From NCBI GenBank assembly GCA_019084405.1, contig JAHRFX010000094.1, positions 1 through 24,021 on the forward strand: DNA of 24,021 nucleotides. The letters are read 5' to 3'. The DNA comes from Methanobacterium sp. Lineage in GTDB: Archaea; Methanobacteriota; Methanobacteria; Methanobacteriales; Methanobacteriaceae. The translations under genes and the position numbers were made by a program. The notes beneath the pieces were generated by a model. The model was not told the origin of the DNA, searched no databases, and saw only the letters and a program-made list of their open reading frames with translations. Numbering within the stretch: the first letter of the stretch is position 1; each line of letters starts with the position of its first letter. Below are positions 1 to 8,655 of this stretch, piece after piece.

Positions 1-370
1 CGACGTCCTGGTCACCACCAACCTCTACGGAGACATACTCTCTGACGAAGGAGCAGGACTGGTAGGAGGACTGGGACTAATACCTTCTGCCAACATAGGA
101 GACAAACAAGGACTATTCGAACCAGTACACGGATCAGCACCTGATATTGAGGGTAAAGGAATTGCAAACCCGGCAGCCATGCTACTATCAACATCAATGA
201 TGTTAAACTATTTAAATTTGCGCTATGAGGCTGAAACTTTAGAAAAAGCAGTAATTACTGTTTTAAAAAATTCTAAAGTAGTTACTCCTGATTTAGGAGG
301 GAAATCTTCCACCATGGAAATGGCCCGGGAGGTGACAAAACAAATAGAAGAGATTCAAAATTATGCTTAA
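1..370 (+). CDS. leuB: 3-isopropylmalate dehydrogenase family protein, C-terminal part (5' end outside window)
   Basis: Reading from base 2 gives 122 residues and a TAA at 368-370. The start lies outside the window. The segment matches the C-terminal half of the isocitrate/isopropylmalate dehydrogenase family: NLYGDILSDEGAGL (metal-binding aspartate region), GGLGLIPSAN, then FEPVHGSAPDIEGKGIANP, the cofactor-loop signature. The NAD-type loop (HGSAPDI) fits LeuB or its methanogen paralogue AksF (homoisocitrate dehydrogenase in coenzyme B synthesis); the fragment cannot separate them. LeuB oxidises 3-isopropylmalate to the precursor of 2-ketoisocaproate in leucine synthesis. The neighbouring arginine genes, on the other strand, suggest an amino-acid synthesis locus. 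Codon choice changes sharply near base 143: C- or A-ending codons before, T- and A-ending codons after. Confidence 0.85.
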   Translation, partial: DVLVTTNLYGDILSDEGAGLVGGLGLIPSANIGDKQGLFEPVHGSAPDIEGKGIANPAAMLLSTSMMLNYLNLRYEAETLEKAVITVLKNSKVVTPDLGGKSSTMEMAREVTKQIEEIQNYA

Positions 371-383
371 AATGCATAATATC

Positions 384-400
384 TTATAAATTTTTTATAA
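384..400. terminator. Hairpin between convergent leuB and argB
   Basis: A perfect 7-bp inverted repeat (TTATAAA, loop TTT, TTTATAA) lies 14 bases after the leuB stop. It is followed by T-rich sequence (GGTTTATTTTATTTATATC). It sits in the 56-bp gap between two converging genes, where a bidirectional terminator is expected. The arms are entirely A/T, so the hairpin is weak and the oligo-T tracts may matter more. Confidence 0.4.
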
Positions 401-426
401 TGGTTTATTTTATTTATATCAAAAAT

Positions 427-1308
427 TTATTTGCTTATCATAGTTCCTATACCTTTTTTAGTGAATATTTCCAGTAAAATGGAGTGTTGGATTCTCCCAT
501 CAATTATATGGGCTGATTTAACACCATCCTGAAGCGCCTGGGCACAGGTCATTGTTTTAGGTAGCATTCCTTCGGTTATGATCCCGTTTTTTACCAGTTC
601 TCCCACCTCACTTATATTTATTTTTTTAATGAGTGTGTCTGGATTTCCCGGGTCTTCCAGGATGCCCGGTACATCAGTTAAAATTATTAGTTTTTCAGCA
701 TCAACTCGGGATGCTATTTCTCCTGCTACCGTATCTGCATTTAGATTCAGAGTCCTGGCCGTTTCATCCACTCCTATAGGTGAAATTATAGGTATGTAAT
801 TATTTTCAGTGAGCATTTCTATAACTTCCGGATTAACTGACTCTATTTCACCTACCAATCCCAGGTCCACATGTTGTTTTCCACCAGTTTCCCTATTTGT
901 AATTACATGAGGGTCTTTTTTTCGGGCCATGATTAAACGGCTGTCTTTTCCGGATAGGCCTATCCCCTTTCCGCCATGCAGACATATTTTTGAAACTATG
1001 GTAGTATTTATTTTACCTACCAAAACCATTTTAACGATTTCCATGGTTTCTTCATCAGTTATACGGAGTCCTTCTATGAACTGGGGTTCTTTACCCATTT
1101 TATTCATAGAACGGGATATTTCAGGACCTCCACCATGGACTACTATAGGTTCCATTCCCACATACTTCAAAAGAACCGTGTCTCTGGCGGTGGATTCCAT
1201 GGCATTTTCATCTATCATGGCGTGTCCGCCGTACTTAATCAGTATTTTCTTTTTATGAAATTTCTTAATATAAGGCAGTGCTTCAATTAGTATGTTAACG
1301 GTTTTCAT
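427..1308 (-). CDS. argB: Acetylglutamate kinase ArgB
   Basis: Phosphorylates N-acetylglutamate with ATP, the second step of the acetylated arginine pathway, in the cytoplasm. The 293-residue length is normal. The amino-acid kinase fold is clear: KILIKYGGHAM (phosphate-binding lysine and Gly-Gly, about residues 21-31), VVHGGGPEISR (about 57-67, substrate loop), LGLVGEIESVN, NADTVAGEIA (about 192-201) and ILTDVPGIL (about 210-218). The C-terminal segment GMLPKTMTCAQALQDGVKSAHIIDGR is typical of the family. It lies 38 bp downstream of argJ on the same strand, so the two are probably cotranscribed. A GGGGTT stretch sits about 5 bases before the ATG as a weak ribosome binding site. Confidence 0.96.
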   Translation of the reverse strand: MKTVNILIEALPYIKKFHKKKILIKYGGHAMIDENAMESTARDTVLLKYVGMEPIVVHGGGPEISRSMNKMGKEPQFIEGLRITDEETMEIVKMVLVGKINTTIVSKICLHGGKGIGLSGKDSRLIMARKKDPHVITNRETGGKQHVDLGLVGEIESVNPEVIEMLTENNYIPIISPIGVDETARTLNLNADTVAGEIASRVDAEKLIILTDVPGILEDPGNPDTLIKKINISEVGELVKNGIITEGMLPKTMTCAQALQDGVKSAHIIDGRIQHSILLEIFTKKGIGTMISK

Positions 1309-1346
1309 ATCATAACCCCGGGTAAAGTTTCTAAAAATTTAGATTT

Positions 1347-2540
1347 TCAGGTAGTATATTCTGCATTGATTTTAACATAGTCATAACTTAAATCACAACC
1401 AAAAGCCGTGGCAGAATCATTACCCAATCCCAGATCCACCATAATTTTTATTTCTTCCTTTTGCATAATTTTTTCTGCTATATGTAATTCTTCTGTATTC
1501 TCAAATGCTTTTACTTTACCCTGATTTACAATATTCACTTCTTCATTATCAGATGATAGAATAACACTTATTTTGTCTGGATCCATTTGTGCTCCAGAAT
1601 AGCCCACGGCAGCTACTATACGTCCCCAGTTAGGGTCAGAGCCAAAAACAGCAGTCTTTACCAGTGGGGATTTAACCACGGACCTGGCTGCTTTACGGGC
1701 ATCTTCTTTATTATAAGCTCCTTTAATTGCAACCTCTATCAATTTAGTTGCTCCTTCTCCATCACGGGCCAAAAGTCTGGCTAATTTAATACACAGGAAA
1801 TTTAAAGCTTCCTGAAAGTTCTCATCTATTTTCCCAGACTTCCTGTTGGCCATAATTATGACGGTATCATTGGTGCTTTCATCCCCATCCACCACCACCA
1901 TATTAAAACTTTCATCAACGGCTTTTTTAAGTGATGATTCCAGCTCCTGGGGGGTGGCCTTAATATCGGTGGTGATAAAACATAACATGGTGCCCATATT
2001 TGGAGCAATCATACCGGAACCTTTACAAATACCACCGATTCTAACTTTTTTACCATCATTTAAGGTGGTTTCAACTGATAATTCTTTATAATAGGTATCG
2101 GTGGTCATTATGGCTTTTGCTGCATTAGCTGATCCTTCAGCACTGTGTTCTAAAGCATCAATTCCCTTTTGTATTAACTCACCAATAATTTCCATGGGCA
2201 TTTTTCTTCCAATAACCCCGGTGGAACTTACTCCCACCTGTTGTGGGGAAATATTTAATTTTTCAGCCACATCTTCAGCCATTTTATAGGCGTCCTTCTG
2301 ACCTTGTTCTCCGGTAAAACAATTAGCATTACCACTATTAGCTACCAAAACAGAAATCGCACCGTCTTTTATATGCTCCCGGGTTAAGATTACTGGAGCA
2401 GCTACGACTTTATTTGATGTAAAAACAGCAGCAGCAGCACTATCGGGATTTGATATTAGGGCCATACCATACTTTCCTTTACAAACACCTGAAGCTTTCA
2501 CCCCATCAACTGAACATATTCCGCCTTTAATAATCTTCAT
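1347..2540 (-). CDS. argJ: Glutamate N-acetyltransferase / ornithine acetyltransferase ArgJ
   Basis: Transfers the acetyl group from N-acetylornithine to glutamate, closing the cyclic arginine pathway; some members also use acetyl-CoA. Members self-cleave before a conserved threonine, which becomes the N-terminal nucleophile of the beta chain. That site is seen as IAPNMGTML, with cleavage expected between Gly and Thr (about residue 184 from the chosen start). Other family segments are VLVANSGNANCFTG, GVSSTGVIGRKMP, IMTTDT, VVDGDESTND, ARDGEGATKLIE and FGSDPNWGRI. An in-frame GTG lies at 2549, but AGTGAT, matching the archaeal anti-SD sequence, sits 4 bases before the ATG at 2540, so that start is preferred (397 aa). 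It leads argB. Confidence 0.95.
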   Translation of the reverse strand: MKIIKGGICSVDGVKASGVCKGKYGMALISNPDSAAAAVFTSNKVVAAPVILTREHIKDGAISVLVANSGNANCFTGEQGQKDAYKMAEDVAEKLNISPQQVGVSSTGVIGRKMPMEIIGELIQKGIDALEHSAEGSANAAKAIMTTDTYYKELSVETTLNDGKKVRIGGICKGSGMIAPNMGTMLCFITTDIKATPQELESSLKKAVDESFNMVVVDGDESTNDTVIIMANRKSGKIDENFQEALNFLCIKLARLLARDGEGATKLIEVAIKGAYNKEDARKAARSVVKSPLVKTAVFGSDPNWGRIVAAVGYSGAQMDPDKISVILSSDNEEVNIVNQGKVKAFENTEELHIAEKIMQKEEIKIMVDLGLGNDSATAFGCDLSYDYVKINAEYTT

Positions 2541-2576
2541 TAAAATCACTATCTTTATAATATAAACTACATTAAT

Positions 2577-2591
2577 AAAAAAAGAATAAAA
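2577..2591 (-). terminator. Oligo-T terminator after the tgtA-NAC-NYN operon
   Basis: On the minus strand the sequence after the small membrane protein stop reads TTTTATTCTTTTTTT. Oligo-T tracts without a strong hairpin are typical archaeal termination signals. This one lies between the end of the long minus-strand gene set and the argJ start, where a transcript end would be expected. It may overlap the argJ promoter. Confidence 0.4.
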
Positions 2592-2623
2592 TTTTTTTAA
2601 GGCATTATGCTACCTTATTTATA

Positions 2624-2923
2624 CTAATTATATGATTCACTATTATTGCCAGGTCGGGTGGTATTTTTATTGCTATTAGGTATATACACTTCTTCTGATC
2701 CAAGGTTATCCTGTGATCCTGATGGTCTTTTATCCTGCAAATCAGTAGTTTGAGGGTTTATTACTGGCATTTGAGGGTTTTGTTCTGTAAAATTTAGTGA
2801 AAATGGTGAAGTAGTGTCATTTTGGGAAATAGCTATTACTATGCCCACTCCCGAGCCAAATCCAAATGCAATTAAGGAAATAATCAGTGCAACCATAATT
2901 TTTCCTTCAGTTTCTGGACTCAT
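2624..2923 (-). CDS. Small single-pass membrane protein of unknown function
   Basis: A 99-residue protein not recognised as any named family. Residues about 8-33 (KIMVALIISLIAFGFGSGVGIVIAIS) form one clear transmembrane helix with small-residue GxGxG spacing. The rest is a polar tail rich in Asn, Ser, Thr, Pro and Gln (PQMPVINPQTTDLQ, NSNKNTTRPGNNSESYN) and looks disordered. It contains N-x-T/S sequons, so archaeal N-glycosylation is possible if the tail faces outside. GGGAG lies 5 bases before the ATG. It follows the palm-domain membrane protein by 49 bp on the same strand and is the last gene before an oligo-T tract. Its real-gene status rests on the ribosome site, the transmembrane helix and operon position. 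It may be an accessory subunit of its membrane-bound neighbour, but this is inference. Confidence 0.65.
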   Translation of the reverse strand: MSPETEGKIMVALIISLIAFGFGSGVGIVIAISQNDTTSPFSLNFTEQNPQMPVINPQTTDLQDKRPSGSQDNLGSEEVYIPNSNKNTTRPGNNSESYN

Positions 2924-2972
2924 AATATCTCCCGCTATATTTTCTATAATTAACCCTTTAAATAACTTTCCT

Positions 2973-4175
2973 TTATGTAGTAATGGCGTAGATAATAGCT
3001 AGGATAATTGCCACTAATCCGAATTGCCAGTATCCTACATTCCACCCTATGAAGGTAGCAATAAACACTAAAAAGAATATCAAAAACATGGCGGATTTTT
3101 TATGTAATAAAAACTCTATAACCGATCTGGTAAATTCCGAGGGGATGAAATATCCGTAGATACCATCTGCCAGATCAAATACTATCACTGAACTGGGGTT
3201 CCAAATTTTAATACTATCTGCTAATTGGGCTCTTTCTCCAGCTTCTCTTCGGCTCCTGCCTATGCCTGAACGTATCTTTGCGCCGTTATTTAAGCCATGC
3301 CACGAAGAATCTATGGCCGCCCTTAAGGCAGCATCTTTGGTAGGTAGATTGGCAATAAGGTCGTCTCCCCCTTCACGATAACCCTCTATTTTACCCTTAC
3401 ATTCTTTTTCAATGAAGGCCTTAATATCATTCATTATCTCCACCAGGGAATCTCTTCCATTTTCGGCTATGAACTGGGTGGAGTCAATTACATCAATGAA
3501 TAAATAGTTATTATAATAAACCGGTTCACCCTTCAATTTAGAGAACTTGGATGGGAATACTATGGCGAATTCCCCTCCTAATTTAGTAAAACCTACCCCT
3601 GAAACTTCACCTATTTCCTTATTTAAATTTATGGAACGTTCGATGGCAGCAGCACCGGTCATTCCTACCGAAGCTCTAACACTGATATCTTTATCTGCAC
3701 CTAAACGAATTAATTCAATGGCCACCCTGATGGCATCATTCTTGGATAAGAGCTTGGCCACTATCTCGCTGGCACTCTGTTCTATAATGGTACCATTTTC
3801 TTTTTTAATAATGTCTGCAAATTCATGGATTATTTTGCCCTGATTAAATATTTCCAGGTAAAGATAACGATCACTACCCATTACAATGTTACTTAAAAGA
3901 GCGTATTCATCTACCTTATCTTCTGCAGGCTTTAATTCAATGAATCTTCTATTATCTGGAATATTTTCTGGTCCTAATTCATTTATTAGATTTTCAAATA
4001 TTCGATTGGTAGTTATATTGGCTTTTTCTATCTCCAGAAGCATGGTTTGAGTATAGTTTATCATTTCCACATATTCCCTTTCCATGGAATTGGTGGGATA
4101 ATATTTGGTACCAATACTTAAGACTTTGTTTTTAAGGAAAAAACTAAACAAGCCTCTTAATAAATAGTTGACCAT
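2973..4175 (-). CDS. Membrane protein with tandem palm / nucleotidyl-cyclase-like domains (GGDD motif)
   Basis: A 400-residue protein that appears to hold two copies of one fold. The C-terminal copy (about 220-340) begins with YLFIDVIDSTQF, resembling the first metal-binding strand of class III cyclases and GGDEF proteins (D228, D231). It continues to YREGGDDLIANLP with GGDD at 269-272, then IRSGIGRSRREAGE. The N-terminal copy (about 100-200) aligns by eye: YLYLEIFNQG, then IIEQSASEIVAKL where GGDDLIA would be, then VRASVGMTGAAA. It lacks the metal-binding aspartates and looks inactive. Two transmembrane helices lie at about 362-379 and 384-399, and a short hydrophobic patch at 4-14. The arrangement recalls Cas10 (degenerate palm 1, GGDD palm 2), adenylate cyclases and GTP cyclohydrolase III. 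The product is unknown. The start overlaps the NYN RNase stop by 1 nt (TAATG), so translation is probably coupled. Confidence 0.7.
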   Translation of the reverse strand: MVNYLLRGLFSFFLKNKVLSIGTKYYPTNSMEREYVEMINYTQTMLLEIEKANITTNRIFENLINELGPENIPDNRRFIELKPAEDKVDEYALLSNIVMGSDRYLYLEIFNQGKIIHEFADIIKKENGTIIEQSASEIVAKLLSKNDAIRVAIELIRLGADKDISVRASVGMTGAAAIERSINLNKEIGEVSGVGFTKLGGEFAIVFPSKFSKLKGEPVYYNNYLFIDVIDSTQFIAENGRDSLVEIMNDIKAFIEKECKGKIEGYREGGDDLIANLPTKDAALRAAIDSSWHGLNNGAKIRSGIGRSRREAGERAQLADSIKIWNPSSVIVFDLADGIYGYFIPSEFTRSVIEFLLHKKSAMFLIFFLVFIATFIGWNVGYWQFGLVAIILAIIYAITT

Positions 4176-5200
4176 TAATCAGTTCCTCCCTTTTCAAGGA
4201 TAATATCAAATTGACCTGGCTTTTCCATTAACATACTGGGTTTAACCGACACTATGGGAAACTTCCAGGTTCCAATTCGGGCAGCAACTGTACTGGCAAT
4301 ATTACGGGAGTTTTTCTTGACAAAAGAGTAATCATGATCATTTATAGTAATGTTAACATTGTAGGGAGATTCTTCCACCACTTCATCAGAATAAACAATA
4401 TTTAGCTCAAAACTTCCGGCTTTAGTAAATAAATCATTACGGACTGCTACTAAAGGCGCATGGCCCAGTTTTAAGCGGTCTCCGACAGTAACTGCAATAT
4501 TACCTGCATACTTTACTGCGTCACGATAGTCTCTTGGATGCACCAGCACGAAAATGATGAAGTTGCTGGTTTTTTCGGCTTCTTCCACCATATTCATTAT
4601 TTTTTCAAAAAGAGGCAATTTCATTAAAAATCCTTCCAGTTTAGGTTCAATTCCCTCTTCCTGGCTGCGAGTAATACGATCTATAACTTCTTTAGCCACG
4701 GCAATCCCAGTTAGTTTTTTACCTCTTTTTGTGCGGTAAGAATCGACATTTTTCTTTTCAAAGTCATAAAGGATATCTGAAGAAATTTTCTGTAGTATGT
4801 TCTTAACTTTCTTGGGCTGAGAAGAACTGCCTATTGATATTTTACCGTTTTTTATGTTGTAAGGTATTCTCCTGCTGTTAATATCCTGAAATTCGTCAAA
4901 ATATTCCCGGAAAACATCATTGGATAATATTTTTGCATCTTCCTCTTCAGCAAGCTTAAGGATATAATGATCTGCAGTAGTACCTGAAGGCACTTGTTGT
5001 ACTTTACCCTCATCTAGAAGCTGATTAAATGATTCTTTTTCATCTATTTCATGGCGTAAAGACGCATCGGCTATGATTATAACTTCATAGCCTAATTTTT
5101 TCAATGCCTCAATCGAACTTGAAATATTTTTTAAGCGAGGCTTGTCATCTGCCCTTTTTCCATAATGGGCTACATTTGAGGCATCAATGATTACTTTCAA
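4175..5200 (-). CDS. NYN/PIN-like ribonuclease-domain protein (Zc3h12a type) with an uncharacterised C-terminal domain
   Basis: Residues 1-120 match the NYN nuclease fold: KVIIDASNVAHYG (D6, N9), VIIIADASLR (D45), SGTTADHYILKLA (D77) and KILSNDVFREYFDEF (D95). These four acidic positions are those that bind metal in PIN/NYN RNases such as ZC3H12A (Regnase-1), which cleave single-stranded RNA. Residues 150-341 form a second region, not recognised, with a basic stretch (SYRTKRGKKLTG) and FVLVHPRDYRDAVKYAGN. The start is TTG (5198-5200 on the plus strand reads caa), supported by AAGGTGG just upstream; no ATG fits the DASN strand. It is 44 bp downstream of the phosphoesterase and overlaps the palm-domain gene by 1 nt. 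RNase activity is inferred; the RNA target is unknown. Confidence 0.78.
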   Translation of the reverse strand: MKVIIDASNVAHYGKRADDKPRLKNISSSIEALKKLGYEVIIIADASLRHEIDEKESFNQLLDEGKVQQVPSGTTADHYILKLAEEEDAKILSNDVFREYFDEFQDINSRRIPYNIKNGKISIGSSSQPKKVKNILQKISSDILYDFEKKNVDSYRTKRGKKLTGIAVAKEVIDRITRSQEEGIEPKLEGFLMKLPLFEKIMNMVEEAEKTSNFIIFVLVHPRDYRDAVKYAGNIAVTVGDRLKLGHAPLVAVRNDLFTKAGSFELNIVYSDEVVEESPYNVNITINDHDYSFVKKNSRNIASTVAARIGTWKFPIVSVKPSMLMEKPGQFDIILEKGGTD

Positions 5201-5244
5201 TTAACCACCTTCACAGATTTATAATTAATAGATATTAAGATTGA

Positions 5245-5997
5245 TTAAGGTAAACCACATTTATTATCATAACTGACCATTAAATAACTTTTACCCTGCA
5301 CCTCATTTAATTTAATTTCAATCTTATCCTCCTGGATAAGGTAGGTGTTGTATGAATTAATATCTTTGCCACGAAGTTTTAAGGAGGAAACAGATCCCGC
5401 CGTAACAAAAGTGGTGTTCTCTAAATGCCAGACATGATGCACGTGCTTATGTCCAGAAATTACCAGATCTGCCTTTTCATATATTAAAGATTGTAGAATA
5501 TCTCCCGCATCAGTTAGCACATTTCTTTCCCGTCCGGTTTTAGGCACCGGAATTATATGATGATGTAAAGCTATAATTTTGTACTGGTTAAGCTTATGAG
5601 CTTTTCTTAATTCATTTTCCATCCAGTACTGCTGGAATCGACCTACTTTACCATAATCTAAATCTGGCTCACTACTATCCAGACCAATAATTTTTATTTC
5701 ACCATCATTAGTAATTAAAGTACCATGGCGCTGTTTAATTAACTCTTCAAAGCTTTCATTTCCAATATGCCTGGAATCATGATTTCCAGGAACCACCATC
5801 ATCGGGTTTTCAATTAGCTCCAGGTATTCTGCCACCTGTAAATATTCCTGATAATATCCATTTTCGGTGATGTCACCGGTTATGATTACTGCGTCAGGAT
5901 TTAAATTATTTACCTGGTTAATTGCTTCGAATAGGATATCTTCTTTAAAATTTATGGCACCCACATGAAGATCTGATAAATGGGCGATAATGGCCAT
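5245..5997 (-). CDS. Calcineurin-like metallophosphoesterase (Icc/CpdA-like)
   Basis: A 250-residue soluble protein with the full metal-ligand set of the family: SDLH (D9, H11), GDITENG (D42), GNHD (N72, H73), ALHHHIIP (about H145-H147) and SGHKHVHH (H183, H185). The GNHDS and LHHHIIP spacing resembles the CpdA/Icc class III cyclic-nucleotide phosphodiesterases, although the superfamily also includes nucleases, protein phosphatases and nucleotide pyrophosphohydrolases, so the substrate is not settled. Its ATG overlaps the NAC stop by 1 nt (TAATG), and the NYN RNase follows 44 bp downstream. Placement beside a cyclase-like protein makes a nucleotide-signal substrate plausible, but only as inference. 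Confidence 0.85.
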   Translation of the reverse strand: MAIIAHLSDLHVGAINFKEDILFEAINQVNNLNPDAVIITGDITENGYYQEYLQVAEYLELIENPMMVVPGNHDSRHIGNESFEELIKQRHGTLITNDGEIKIIGLDSSEPDLDYGKVGRFQQYWMENELRKAHKLNQYKIIALHHHIIPVPKTGRERNVLTDAGDILQSLIYEKADLVISGHKHVHHVWHLENTTFVTAGSVSSLKLRGKDINSYNTYLIQEDKIEIKLNEVQGKSYLMVSYDNKCGLP

Positions 5998-6349
5998 TAA
6001 CTCAACCTCAATATAGCTTCGGCCAAATCTCCCTTTGTTTCTTTCAATGCTTTTTCTGCTTCTTCCGGGGTTACTCCTGCTTGAGTTACTACCAGCTCAA
6101 TATCCTCGGCAGGTATTACCAATTCACTTTTGATGGCTTTTTCTTTGGGTTTACCAGTAATTTGATAGGTCTTCTGGCCCATAAAATCCATTATATTGAC
6201 TTTAGGATTTTTGATGATTATTTCCTTATTTTTCAGTTTTATGATAACCTCGGTAGCTCCATGGACTTCTTTCATATCCATTCCCATCTGTTTCATGCTT
6301 CTTTGCATTTGCTTCAATTGTTTAGGGTTCATACCCATTCCAGGTATCA

Positions 6350-6350
<1 letters not shown>
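5997..6350 (-). CDS. nac: Nascent polypeptide-associated complex protein (archaeal NAC)
   Basis: Ribosome-associated chaperone that binds nascent chains at the exit tunnel and acts as a homodimer in archaea. About 117 residues, the usual archaeal length. The Met/Gln-rich start MIPGMGMNPKQLKQMQRSMK is followed by the NAC beta-barrel (ATEVIIKLKNKEIIIKNPKV, KTYQITGKP) and a C-terminal UBA domain (DIELVVTQAGVTPEEAEKALKETKGDLAEAILRL). Two ATG codons are adjacent (6353 and 6350). The second gives a 6-nt gap from GGAGG and a 1-nt overlap with the tgtA stop (TGATG), matching the other 1-nt overlaps in this gene set, so it is preferred. Confidence 0.95.
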
Positions 6351-8317
<1,967 letters not shown>

Positions 8318-8655
8318 GTTATTGTCTCCTTAATGGAGGATCCTCTAAAATATGAAATATTAGTCTGATAATCAGGATATTAATGCGATGATTTGTGATT
8401 ATTAGAAAAAAGAGCCAATCCTTATCTTGTGTATATTAGATTTGCTGGTTAGATATTAAAGTTGTTGTTTTAGTATGGAATAATCAATTTTTTTAGATTC
8501 CTCCCTTATTTTGTATTAAATCAATATATTATGATTAATACACTACAAACTTAATATTCATAATATTTATATTTTTCTTAATACCTGAATGTAAAAATTA
8601 AAGTTGAAAACAATATTGATTGCAAGGTGTAACTATCCCTTCAAGGTGAAAAATT
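8318..8655. other. Gene-free AT-rich interval upstream of tgtA
   Basis: 338 bp without a convincing gene on either strand. It holds the 5' region of the tgtA set: GGAG near 8327-8330 on the minus strand is the tgtA ribosome site, and TATA-like stretches occur near 8421-8440 and 8560-8575, none decisive. The end nearest 8655 lies downstream of the MnmC-like gene. A small palindrome CTGAT-A-ATCAG lies at 8365-8375 and could be an operator. No tRNA-like clover-leaf or tandem repeats were seen. Confidence 0.5.

Noticed and set aside
929..1258. A 109-residue plus-strand frame inside argB
   Set aside because: It is a shadow of argB, with low-complexity Pro/Ser/Ile content and no family match.
2973..4175. 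Calling the GGDD protein a c-di-GMP synthase
   Set aside because: The motif is GGDD, not GGDEF, the domain is duplicated and membrane-anchored, and archaea rarely use c-di-GMP, so only a generic palm/cyclase-like call is justified.
2973..5997. A type III CRISPR-Cas locus because of the Cas10-like GGDD motif
   Set aside because: There is no HD domain, no other Cas protein and no repeat array in the window.
8318..8655. A tRNA or small RNA gene in the tgtA upstream gap
   Set aside because: No clover-leaf, T-arm motif or GC-rich stem was found; the sequence is AT-rich spacer.
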